DNA of 64,000 nt, taken from the NCBI GenBank assembly GCA_963693285.1, contig OY848923.1, forward strand, positions 1,932,038 through 1,996,037, in the 5' to 3' direction. The DNA comes from Xestospongia muta (Eukaryota > Porifera > Demospongiae > Haplosclerida > Petrosiidae). The notes below the pieces were generated by a model. That model made no database searches, was not told the origin of the DNA, and was given only the letters and a program-made list of their open reading frames with translations. This document shows, one piece after another, positions 38,213 to 50,925 of this stretch (its first letter is position 1; each line of letters starts with the position of its first letter). The translations under genes were made by a program, and so were the position numbers.

Positions 38213-41200
38213 CTAAGTTAAAGTCATGTAGTTTGCTTCAGTAGTTATAGAAGCCTTTAACTATACTAAGTGTAGAAATTGTCAATGTAAGAAAATTCTT
38301 TATTTTTGGTAGAATATTATTTTTAGTGAAACTTGGATGGTCGTTAATCATATTCATACAATTTATGAATAATATTTTTTGATGTAGATGAGAAACATAA
38401 GGTATCTATCTATCTACTGATAGAGTGCAGCTGTTTACAAACACAAAGTATCTATTCCTTGATAGATGCCTCATGTTTCTTATTGACATGAAAGAGACTT
38501 TTTCAGAATTCTTCTGAGTCATCACACTTGGGTTAGACTTGTGACATGACTGGACTTGCTTGAGTTGGCCTAATGGCTAAAATGTCTAAATTACTTAGTC
38601 AATACTTTTGAAGTTTCTGCAAAAATAAAATACTATCTAACTTATCTTGAATACAAGATCTTGGCATTCACTTTCTGCTATCACTAAACATCAATCCATG
38701 TTGATAACTCTCTCAAGATCACCATTCTGCTTCAAAAATAATTTTTTGGCAAATACTCCAAATACTGCCTAAGAATCAGTGAGTTTGGAAATTTAGCATT
38801 AAATGAATCCTGTATCTTAACCTTCTCATTCAAATATGTATAACTCTGACATGACATCACTTATTTATATACAGGAATTATCAATGTTCCCTAAAACTTT
38901 AATCATTAATCTACACTCCTATCAATTTCAGACAATGATGTCCTTATATCAAAACTCTGATAGTACTGAATTCATCTTACATTGTGAATTCCACAATGAA
39001 AATATTTTCGTCTTCTTTCTATCACAAAACAGTTTTTAGTATTCTCGCTCTTTGTTATTTGAAATATAAATGACTGTGGATTGGTTAGATCAACCAATCT
39101 ACTTTCAAAGTGATACATATATGTGTGTGTGCATATTTCCCAATGACACTAAACAAACACATGAACACACTGTAGGATGGATTTGTTGATCTAACAAATA
39201 CATTTGCAAAAATGAAAAGAATGAGAGTAAAAAAAATTACACAATAATATCTCATTACTTAGACAAGATAACAGATGGTGTCACTATTTAATATGTATTA
39301 GATTTGCTGTGTCATTGTGTGTAAAGTCTATCACTATAGAATTAATAATAGGACATCACTAAATACTATATACATGCCCTTTTAGGAAGTTTGTTCAAGT
39401 TCACAAAAAAAGCAGTTCCATAGTAATTAAATACCAAAGCAGTCATATGTTCATAAGTTTTCGATGTTTATGAAAATTATACAATTTATGGTTATTAATG
39501 ATTATTAGACAATTTATGAATAATTCTCTTTAATCTGATTAGAAACATGATCTATCAATAGAATGTAAATTGTTTATAAACATGAGGTATCTGTGTCCTC
39601 AATAGATACCTAAGGTTTCTAATTAAGATCAAAGAGAGTTCAGAATTCTGTTAAGCCATCACATGATTTAAGTTAGACTTGTAGTATGACCAATTTGGGT
39701 TGGTCTTGTGGCTCAAAATTGTTTAAACCTTGACCCCACTGCCTAACCTGTATATAACCTATGTCTTCATTGCTGCCTGTACTTCTCTACATCTATACAA
39801 GCATATCTATTACCAGTATTAACATATTGAATTCATGTCTATCTTCCACATAATAATTGGTGTTCCCTCTTAAGCCTTTATAATTCACTTCAGCCCCAGT
39901 TCTAGTTATATGTCATCTTGTTTGCAATTAATGTCATGTAGATTTTGAAACTTTTAATAATACTAAGAGTAGAAAATTGCCACTAATACTTCATTTTTAA
40001 TTTTTAGTATATGAAACTTGCCATAAAATCATAGAAATTAAACAATAGTCATTAATTTAATATCTAATAGGTAATGGTATTGTGTCTGACAAGTTTGAAA
40101 TAATTACAGACACGAAAACTTTCCTTCCAAAAATGTAAAATTGTCACTGTGAGTAATTTTTCTCTTTTTGGCAGAAATTTAATTTTAGCAAAACTTGCCA
40201 ATAATGCATGGAAATTAAAATAATAGTCATTAATTATTTTTAGACAATTTATGAAAAAATTACCTTTGAAGTTGATTAATAATCTATCAATAGAGTACAA
40301 ATTGTTTATAAACATGAGGTATCTGTTTTCTCAAAACATAACTCAGGTTTCTTATTAACATCAAAAAGAATTATGCAGAATTCTCTTAAGTCATCATACA
40401 CTTAAGTTGGATTTGTAGTATGACTGGGCTTGTTTGGTTGTGTCTTGTGGCTCAAAAATATCTAGGCTTTACCCTTGCATGCTCTTTTTTCTTGAACCCC
40501 CTTTTCTAACCTATATATCTGGTATGGAATTATAACTTTACAAAACAATAGGCTTACTCTTAAAATTATGATTATTAATAATTGTGGGGTCATTGGTAAG
40601 GTAATTGTTGCTATGGTAACATATACATATGTTGTTGCTACTGTAGTGTTGTTATCACAGTTTTCATAGTAGTCTCTGTTAAACATCGAGTGTTACTTTA
40701 TCTGTTTCCACAGCTATCATATATAGAACCATCAAAAACCTTTTATTGGTTCTAGACCTTTTGGCACTGAATTCAGTTGGTGTTTGGTTTGGATGTCTCC
40801 ATCTCTACACTTCTCTACATCTATACAAGCATATGCATCACTCCTGTTAACTTATAACCTCAACTTCATGTCTATCCTAGCTCAATATAATACTTGCTGT
40901 TCCCTCTTGAACCTTCTCAAGTTCCCTGACCATTCTTCCTATCTTCAGTTCTAGTTATATATCATCTTCTTGGCACTGTTCCTCTCAAATGTCTACTATT
41001 GCTGAGGCATCTATCTTTTTTAAGAAGCCTTCTCAAGCTCCCTCGCCATTGCAAAAGAGGTATAACATTTCTATATGCTGCATGGGTAACTCTACAGGTG
41101 CAATATTTCCTAATTGCTCATGAAAGTACTATACTACAATCGATTAGAGACAAAACGGCTCCCCATGATCTGTAAATTAAATACTGCAGTCTCGTTAAAA

Positions 41201-42650
41201 GGATTTATATCATATGACCACTTGATGGGTGGACTCTATTTGAATTCTTGATTAAATTCCAACGTGTACTTGGCCTTTCATTCTCAACTGCACAGTTTTC
41301 ATCTGTCCTATCTTCTTGATTAACTGATCTCTATTTTTATCTAGTAAAGGGGACTCTCATCTATAGAGGAAGTAAGAAAGAAGAAAAAGATAAAGGTAAG
41401 GGAAAGTTCTATTAGGTGTAATTGTAAATATCCAGCATTTATTCTTTGCCTGCCTATATAATGGCTCATAAAGACTTGCTGCAGTTGCTGGTATAAACGT
41501 AACATGTATTTTTTGGTTATATTAAAATTAAGAAAACAATATATAGATCAACGAGTTGAAAATATAAGGCGATTAGAATATTAGTCAGAAATGAAAATAG
41601 ATTGGCAAAGTTAAACAGTCTTTTTGAAATTTGTATATACCAACATTGCTATTTCTATATTTTGTTAACATATCTATCATTTTAACAAAAGTGCTATTTA
41701 TTATTTCTTTCAACCCTTTAATACTAATTTTCCATATACCTGTGTGACTGCAGTTCATGTCTGCCAGCTCAGATTCTTTCAAAGTTTTCAATGCTTTAAT
41801 TTGTATATTAATTGGCTACATCTAAAATCTAGTCAATGTCATTCAGCTCTGCTGTAAAGTCAAGGGTTTTGTTGATTTTAAAGTATCATGTACGTGTCAT
41901 TGTTAAAATAGTTTGGTTGTTTTAACTGATTTTTAGTCACTTAGATTACATGCATCCATAGGAATTAATTGATAAGATAACAATATACACTGTTTTGATT
42001 AATGGATTATATAGTTTGTGCAATTAAATAAAGTGATTCTAAAAAGGACATATGTGTAGTATGGTAGGATGTTCATACATTGACACTGTAAAGCTATTGA
42101 AGTATCCAAAGCACAAATCTGGCTTTCAGTCTTTATTACTAAAATTGGAATATAACTAATACATACTTATACAGGTTGTATATGCAAAATGTAAACATAA
42201 TACTATTTTAATTACTAACATAATATGAGATTGATGGTTTTCTAGCTACATAAACAATAGTACATTAGTAATGAAAACAGTATTATAATTACTTTTTTGA
42301 CAAAAATAAGTTTGCAATTGCAGCCTGTATAACCAAATGATGGATAAATCAACTATCTTTTTTTACAGTGAATTGTAATCATTATTAAAACAGTTTGGTT
42401 GTTTTAACTGATTTTTAGTCACTAAGATTGCATGCATTTATAGAAAGTCATTGATAAGATAACAATATACACTGATTTGATTAATGGATTCTATAGTTTG
42501 TGCAATTAATTCTAAAAAAGGACATATGTGTAGTATGGTAGGATGTTCATGGTGACAGTCCTTATAATATACACAATAACACTGTAAAGTTATCTATTGT
42601 AGTATCCAAAGCGCAAAGTTGGCTTCCAGTCTTTATTATTAAAATTGGAA
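38213..42650. repeat. Repeat-rich 3' flank of gene 3
   Basis: No gene is recognised. Diverged copies of one block (marker GTATCTGTGTCCTCAATAGA with its flanking ACATGAGG) occur at about 38390-38560, 39540-39730 and 40260-40460, and again at about 54355-54530 after gene 4. Part of 38650-39050 matches 54815-55080. About 41905-42130 and 42385-42630 are a direct duplication (marker AGATAACAATATACACTG). Confidence 0.6.
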
Positions 42651-43594
42651 TGTCTGCACATTTAAACCACTACAGCTGTCTATACTCCAGGACCTTGTGT
42701 GTCATGAAGTATAAAGTTCAGTGTGAAAGGAATCACTACAAGGTTATAGATAGTAACTAATGTATCATATAATAATTAATCAAAAACATCTGGCAATGAG
42801 AGAGTCTCAGTTTGGTTTTCCAGATCTGTTACATTATTTACAAACTATTAATACAATTGTGCATTTAATTCTTAGCAGTTAATCTAATAATAATTTGAGA
42901 TCTCTCCAATTAAAATTCCAATTTCAAATTTAGAATTTTTGCTAAAATATTAACAAATACTCTAACAAATTGTAACAATAATGTTTAGGAATGGAATAAG
43001 GAAGATTCAAACAATTTACATCTATCCCACTAAAGAGGAAGGGGCTACTAAACAATACTCACCTCACCTCATTCATAATTCATAGTGACAGTTCTAAGTG
43101 TTACATATCTAAAATTTGTACTTTATTGTGATCAGGTTAGTAGTCTATTAAAAGTTATCTTTGACTATTAGTTTGTCTGATTGGAAACTAATTTTAATGC
43201 CACCAAACCTTCTACATGCTAATGAAGATTGCTACATTTGTCTAGCTTCATCTATAGAACAGCTAATGGTTTATAATATAATACTACATTCAATAGTATA
43301 ACACATTGTTATACAGTATTTATATAGAAGGTTATTACTATTATATAATGTTGACATGAGTATTGTTATCTATATTATGGTGTGTCCAGTTTATCTTTGT
43401 TGTTATTGGAGTAAGATTGGTTACCTCTTCAGTAAGCAACTTACAACCATGTGGTTAACATGTCAGGTCACTGGCATGACATCCTCCCTCTTAACAGTCA
43501 TGTGATCTTTATGATAAGATCATCTGCATGAGATAAAGGTATCAAAGAATGATACATCTGTCTCTGTGTATTTGAGATTCCATTCTTAAAGAGA

Positions 43595-44220
43595 ACAAGC
43601 AACAGCCCTAACACACAGGCTTAGCATCATCCTTGAAAACTTTTTGTCTAACTATTGACATCTTAAACAGAATCTTCATTGCTTTGACATTTAACTACAT
43701 AGACTGACTATACACTGTCATCAGTGTATGTGATGTTTATTAATCTTGTTCTTTATTATTGTATTGTAAAGAACCACGTGTATGGATTGGTTAGATCAAC
43801 CAATGTATTTTACAGCAATATAATTATAACTCATTTCAATTAAATATTGAAAAGAGTTGTAGTTTTTTAAAACATTAGTGCGCTCATATTATGTTTTTTG
43901 AATCACAATACTTATTTATTAACTTGATCTAACAAGTAAATGTGTCAAAATAACACTATATAATAACACTAAATAAACATATAAACACATGTAAAAATGG
44001 ATTAATTGATCTAAAAAACCCACGGTCATTTACATTTGCAAATAATAAGAACAAGATTAGTAAACATCACATGCTATCTATACTTAAATATACATTATTC
44101 AGAACAACGAAAATTCTGTTTAGCATGTTATTAGTTAGATAAAATAAATAGATGTTGTAAGGATTATCGCGATTTAATCTGTAGTAGCTGTGTCATAGTG
44201 TGTAAGGGCTATCACTAAAG
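43595..44220. mobile_element. Foldback element, copy C (upstream of gene 4)
   Basis: Same family as copies A and B. The left arm begins AACAGCCCTAACACACAGG, and the right arm ends GTGTGTAAGGGCTATCAC, its imperfect complement. The inner arms carry ATGTTTATTAATCTTGTTC and GAACAAGATTAGTAAACAT, which are exactly complementary. Confidence 0.7.
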
Positions 44221-44540
44221 AATTGATAATACATGCCCTTTATGGAAGTTGTTTGTTTAAGTACACAAACTGTGCAGTTTGATAATAACTAATTTACAAA
44301 GTAGTGTATATAGTTAATTTTTTCAATGAATTTGGTGAAGATACAGATATACAGATATGATACACTGTTAATCATTCAAAACAACCAATCTATTTTATCT
44401 TAATATATTTAACCTGACTACTTATTAAAACATTATTATGTTAATAAATAAACATATAGTACTGAAATAAATAACAACAACATTACATTTAATAAATGAC
44501 AGGAAATCACTAGTCATTGTTAGATGTCACTTCTTTTATT

Positions 44541-44546
44541 TATAAA
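44541..44546 (+). promoter_or_regulatory. TATA box of gene 4
   Basis: TATAAA lies 47 nt before the ATG at 44593. The local context is slightly diverged from the other copies. Confidence 0.55.
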
Positions 44547-44592
44547 AGGACAAACACATCTACTTTCTATAAATGTAGTAAATGTAATCATT

Positions 44593-47500
44593 ATGATCAG
44601 AGTTATTATCATCTTGGTGTTTCTGAATTTTTTCTGCAATGCTATTGTGGACATTGACAAAAGAACCAGAGGTAATAATGACACTTAATAAGTATACTTT
44701 ATATATTAAATATTTCCTAGGTATTCCTATGGATGTCTCACATGAAGGGAATTTCTTTTGTTTTGCCTTCATAAGAAACAAAGCAAACATAGAACCTGGT
44801 GGAGGAGAAGCTCCTAGAAATTTAGGAATCTTTATAACCACACAAAGCTCAAATCCAGTTGGTTATCAGATTAGATCTGGTAGTACTGGCTATGAAAGGA
44901 CTGGTACAGTCACAGCTGGAACAATTGTAAGGGAAGAATATATGACACCAAATGTACAAGAAGTGATCATGGCAACATCATCAGTTGGTATAATTGTGGA
45001 AACAATAAATTCAAGTCAAACAATTCAAGTGATGGCATTTAGTGATTCTTTTGGTTCTAGTGATGGTTTTCTAGCTGTTCCAATAATACAATATAAATCA
45101 AATTTTACATATGGTTATGCTAGTCTAACTGCATCAGCTCGAAGTTTTCACAGCATGGCAGCTGTAGTTGCTTGTGGTGACATAGCAGTGGATGATATTA
45201 CATATTCAACTGAAAATAAAGTTACCTTTTTTGTAATCAGTCCTTATGTAAAAACTGGATTTGCAAATCCTGCAAGTGGAGTTTTTTTTTCAGGAACAAT
45301 GACTGAATATAACACTCTAGGTTTACGATCGTCAAACCAATATGATTTTACAGGTTTTCGAGCTAGCTCTAATCAACCAATTGGTTTCATGACTGGACAT
45401 GAATGTGCTGAAATACTACTAGGTGAGCAGACCTGTGACCATATTATTGAACAGATACCTCCATCTTATACATGGGGCTATAACTTTTTTGTAGCTCCAT
45501 TTGAAGAAAGAAGAGGTTATGTATTTAAAGTCTGGCCAAAGTATGAAAGTACTTCATTTACAGTGTATTGCTTTGATGGAACAAACTTTAACATCTCAAA
45601 CTTTCAATTTAATGAAATCAATGTAGACAACAGACAAAGGTTTGAACTAAACAATCAGTCTTATTGTTGTATCCAGTCTGATCGACCATTACTTGTTATG
45701 CAATATGGTTTCTCACATGAACATGATAATAACATTCAATTTGGTGATCCTAATATGGTTTTAATAGCTCCTATCAGCCAGTATTTGAACCAACATGTCT
45801 TTATTACCAATGTCAGTATATATACTAGGGAAAATGATGACTTCACAAATCACTATATATCAGTGACTGTGTTAGCAAGGTACTTTGTTCCTAATGCCAT
45901 ATTACTAGATGGTACACCATTAGAACCTAATGTTACTAAATGGAGTATTATTAACTGCAGTCAAAATGATCCATGTGGTTATGGTATTAGTAAGAGAGTT
46001 AACATTGGTACTCATACAGTTCAACATACAAACTCTAATGCTTCCATTAATGTTATTGTATATGGTTGGAGAGTCGAAAAAGGATATGCCTATCCAGCTG
46101 GATACGGTATGAATCCTGTAGGAGGTGAGTAGTATATAAACATTTAACATTCTCTATACTCTTTCAACACATAGAAACATTCTACTCACTTGTTGCACTT
46201 AATGAATCATCACTAGAAAACAGTCAAGGACCAATGATAGTTCGAGTATATAGATCAGGAGATGTCAGTCAATCATCAACTGTAAATTTAAGAACATTTA
46301 CTACATGTAAGTTATGTCAAATGTTGTAATAGATATTTGATTTAACAGTATTTTGTCTCCTTTCATATTCATCTTCAGCTGGACATAATGCAGCAACAAG
46401 TCAGTTATAATAATAATATTGTATAATTAGTTTGAAGTAGTATCTAATTTGTTAAGAAATGATAAACCACATTTTCCTTTATATAAGTGACAATGTTATA
46501 AAGACATTGATAGTTATATAAAGTCAATATTATTCTACAGTTGGAGGTAGTGGTGACCTCATATCACAAACCCAGACAGTCTCCTTTGTATCTGATCAGA
46601 CATTTGTAGATACCTCATTTGTGTTCATGGATGATACTATACCTGAATCTGATGAAACATTTGGTGTTGAACTTGTTCCAAGAAATGATCTGACTTTTGG
46701 TGTACCATCCAGTGTTATACTGACCATTATTGATGATGATGGTAAGAAATATTTTAATATCTCCACATTTTTATTCTAAATACATGTAGATATTACAATC
46801 TTTTTTAATCCTAACCAATATATTGTCAATGAAGGAGATAGTGGTATTACAGTTACACTGACAGTTCAGACTTCCCAAACACTTCTCATGTCTTCTCGTA
46901 TTAAAATAACAGATCAGTCCACAGGATCAGCTATAAGTAAAAATTTATTAGTTTTAAATTGATAAGTAGATAATTTGTTTTATAGGAAATGTAGATTATG
47001 TAGCCTTTAATAGTTTCATTGATCTTCAAGCTGGAACTACTGGGTTCACATATAATGTCATTATCAGATCAAACCCAGCACCTGAACCAACTGAAACATT
47101 TAATGCTATCATATCTTTCGTATCAGGAGGGACTCTGATAGTCACTCAAGCCACAGCAACAATTCATATATTAGATGTTGACGGTAAATGTTAATTTATT
47201 ATCTCCACATTATTAGACTAAACACATTTAGGTATAACACTCTTTTTTAATCCTATCCAATATAATGTTACTGAGGGAGATAGTTATATTACAGTTACAC
47301 TGATAGCTCAGACCTCCCAACCTCTCATATCAACTTCTCGTATTAGAATAAAAGATCAGTCCACAGAATCAGCTACAAATAAAAAATTTATTTATTATTA
47401 TTTATTATTGAATTACAATACTTATTTATTAACTTGATCTAACAAGTAAATGTGTCAAAATATCACTATATAATAAGACTGAATAAATACGTAAACTCGT

Positions 47501-49104
47501 GTAAAAATGGATTAGTTGATCTAAAAAATCCATGGTCATTTACATTTGCAAATAATAAAGAACAAGAGCATCACATGGTGTCAATACTTAAATATACATT
47601 ATTCAGAACAATGAAAATTCTGTTTAGCATGTTATTAGTTAGATAAAATAAATAGATGTTATAGAGTTGTCACTATGTAATCTGTTGTAGCTTTGGACAA
47701 TATGGCCCATTTCTATGTAGGCTCTGATACCACATACTTAATATTTAATAGACAAAAATTGTAATATACTTGTAGCCATCTTATAACTGATTAGACTCTG
47801 TGTATATAGGCAAGGTTACTGTAGACTAAGTGTAATTTTCTGTGAAACTATTAAGATGATTTTTTTGTGAGATTGTTTTAAAATAGTAATTTGTATTATA
47901 ATATGTATGATTTTTACTGACTTATCAAATCTTGCTCCTTTGGTTTTAAGTTCAATAAATTCAGTAGAAACCTTTATCACAGTATATAACCCACTATATT
48001 TATTGTCATATAATATCCCATTCAATCTACAGTATTACATTTCAGTGCTAAACTTGCTCCTTTATCAGTTAATGATAATTACAATTATTTTTTTACGTCC
48101 ATCTAGTACCTGCTCCTAATGTAACAGTGGATCCTGAAGTTACTATTATAATCTACAACTCTACATTCAATCTCACTTGTACTGTAATATCATTGACTGT
48201 ACCTAATATTACCTGGTCATCAACAACTATTGCCGGCCCTCCCTCACAACCACCAATTACAAGTCATATAGCTACTCATACTAGTATATTAACATTGGAA
48301 CAAGTCAAGTTGAATAATACAGGAACATATACTTGTAATGCTATCAATGAAGGAGGTAGAAGTACTGCAACAACTAATATAACTATTGTTGGTAAGGAAT
48401 GTGATAAAATAAAAATTATTATTGCTATATCATTGTATACCACTTTTGATGGTATCACTATGTTCTGGTTTAGATAAAAGCCTATAACAATGATACTAAT
48501 ACGGATTGTTTAGTGATGTGTGGATTTGTGTTTTGTGTATTGAATCTACCTTTTCTTTCCCTTTTTGGCACTGTAATTTCTTCATCTTTCACTTTTATTT
48601 TTTCTTAAAAAGCAGTTCTGTAATTGTTTGGACCATGTGCTCTATATGTATATAACAATAATTTTGATACATTGTTATATATGACTTTTGAGAGCAATAG
48701 ATGAAATAAAACCACATCCTTTAACTTCCGATGTGTATAGCATCTAATGAGTTTCATTAACCCTAACCATCAGTGCTACAATGATTGGTATGTCTGATAA
48801 TTCTCAAAACTTCTCATCACCTTCCTTCTCTACCTATATTTCTAGCACTCTATAGTCTTTACTCTGACAGTGTTGCTAATTATCCAATCTTAGTATATCT
48901 AGTCAATGTTTACTGTTAAGTTAGTATCTTCCAAAACAATTTTAGTATGATTTTTTCAATTATAATCTTGCTTATTAGTAGATTTCATTTTTTGGTATGA
49001 TCTATTCACATGGTATTGTTCATGAGAGTACTTAGATTTAATAGTAATAATATTACCTTTAAACTAGCTTCATATACTCAATAATAATAATATTATTATT
49101 ATTA

Positions 49105-49147
<43 letters not shown>

Positions 49148-49830
49148 GCAACAAATTCATTGTCAATACTGAGCTGCAACTTGCAAGAAACTGCCATTTT
49201 TTGTGAACAATTTTGAGTTATGAAATTGTTGTTTAGTCTATTCCCAAGTAATGCTTTTCTGTAGTATTAAAACCATATTGTGAAAATTCTACACATTTTA
49301 TGTGCTGGTCATAAACATTTCATTCAATAAAAATTATTATATTTCATTGCTAAACTTGTTCCTTTATCAATTGATGGTAATTACAATTGTATTAATTAAA
49401 TTTATTCTGTCCATCTAGTACCTCCTCCTAATGCAATATTAGATCCTAAAAATGCTATTGTAATCTACAACTCTACATTTGATCTCACTTGTACTGTAAT
49501 ATCATTGACAGTACCTATTATTACCTGGTCATCTTCAGCTATTGCCGGTCTTCCCTCTCAACCATCAATTATAAGTCACATAGCTACTCATACTAGTATA
49601 TTAACATTGGAACAAGTCAAGTTGAATAATACAGGAACATATACTTGTACTGCTATCAATGAAGGAGGTACTAATACTGCAGCAGCTGATATAACTATTG
49701 TTGGTAAGGAATATGATAAACTAAAAGTTATGAGAAATGATGTGATGTTTGGAAGTGATGTTTGGTATGTGTATATGATATGTTCTAGTAACATTCTCAG
49801 TGCTATAATATAGTCCTTGTACCTTGAGAC

Positions 49831-49887
<57 letters not shown>

Positions 49888-50891
49888 GCATTAAGATTTA
49901 ATGTTATAAATTTTTTTTTCGATTATGCATCCTTATACAATATTCTCTTTATAATGGTGATTGGCCATCATCTCAACTTACTGAATAATGTAACTTATAA
50001 CAGCTCAATGTAGATCATTATATCAATAATTATATAACAAGTAATAAACAATGTTTTAAATAATAAATAATGATGATACAATGCAAAAAAAGAAACACAA
50101 AATATAGGAATAAATACACAAATGAAATCTATATTAATGGAAACCTGAATAAAACTATTAGTCACTACAAATTGATTTATTGTTGCAATATCATTGTATA
50201 TCACTTTTGATGGTATCACTATGTTCTGGTTTAGATAAAAGACTATATAACAATGATATTAATACTTAATTAATATTAATTGGCTAGTGATATAGGGATT
50301 TGTGTATTGTGTATTGGTTTCTACCTTTTTCTTTCCTTTTTGGCACTGTGATTCCTACATCTTTCACTTATAATTTTTTTAAAAATCATTTTGGACCATG
50401 TGTTCTATATATTTATATATAATAATAATAATATTTATATGTTCACATTTATAATTTAAATACATTGTTGTATACAACTTTTAAGAGCAACAGATAAAAA
50501 ATAACCACATTCTTTAACTTGCTATGTCAATGAATTTATTAGTCCTAACCATCAGTGCTATAACAATGGGTATGTATGTCTTATAATGCTCCAAACTTCT
50601 CATTAGCTTGCTTCTCTGCCTATTTGCCCAGCATTCTATAGCAATTACCTATAGGAATTATCTTTCACAACACTGCTGCTAACTATGTAACCTTTGTAGC
50701 TCTAGTCAATATTTTACTGTTAAATTAATATCTTCTAAAACAATTATAGGATGATTTTTTCAATTATATTATTGCTTATTACAAGGTCTTATTCTGTTTT
50801 TTTATATGATCTATTCACCTCGACCCGTTTTACGTTCTATTGTTAATGACAATGCTCAGGTTCAGTAGTAATAATATTAACATTAAATAGC

Positions 50892-50925
<34 letters not shown>

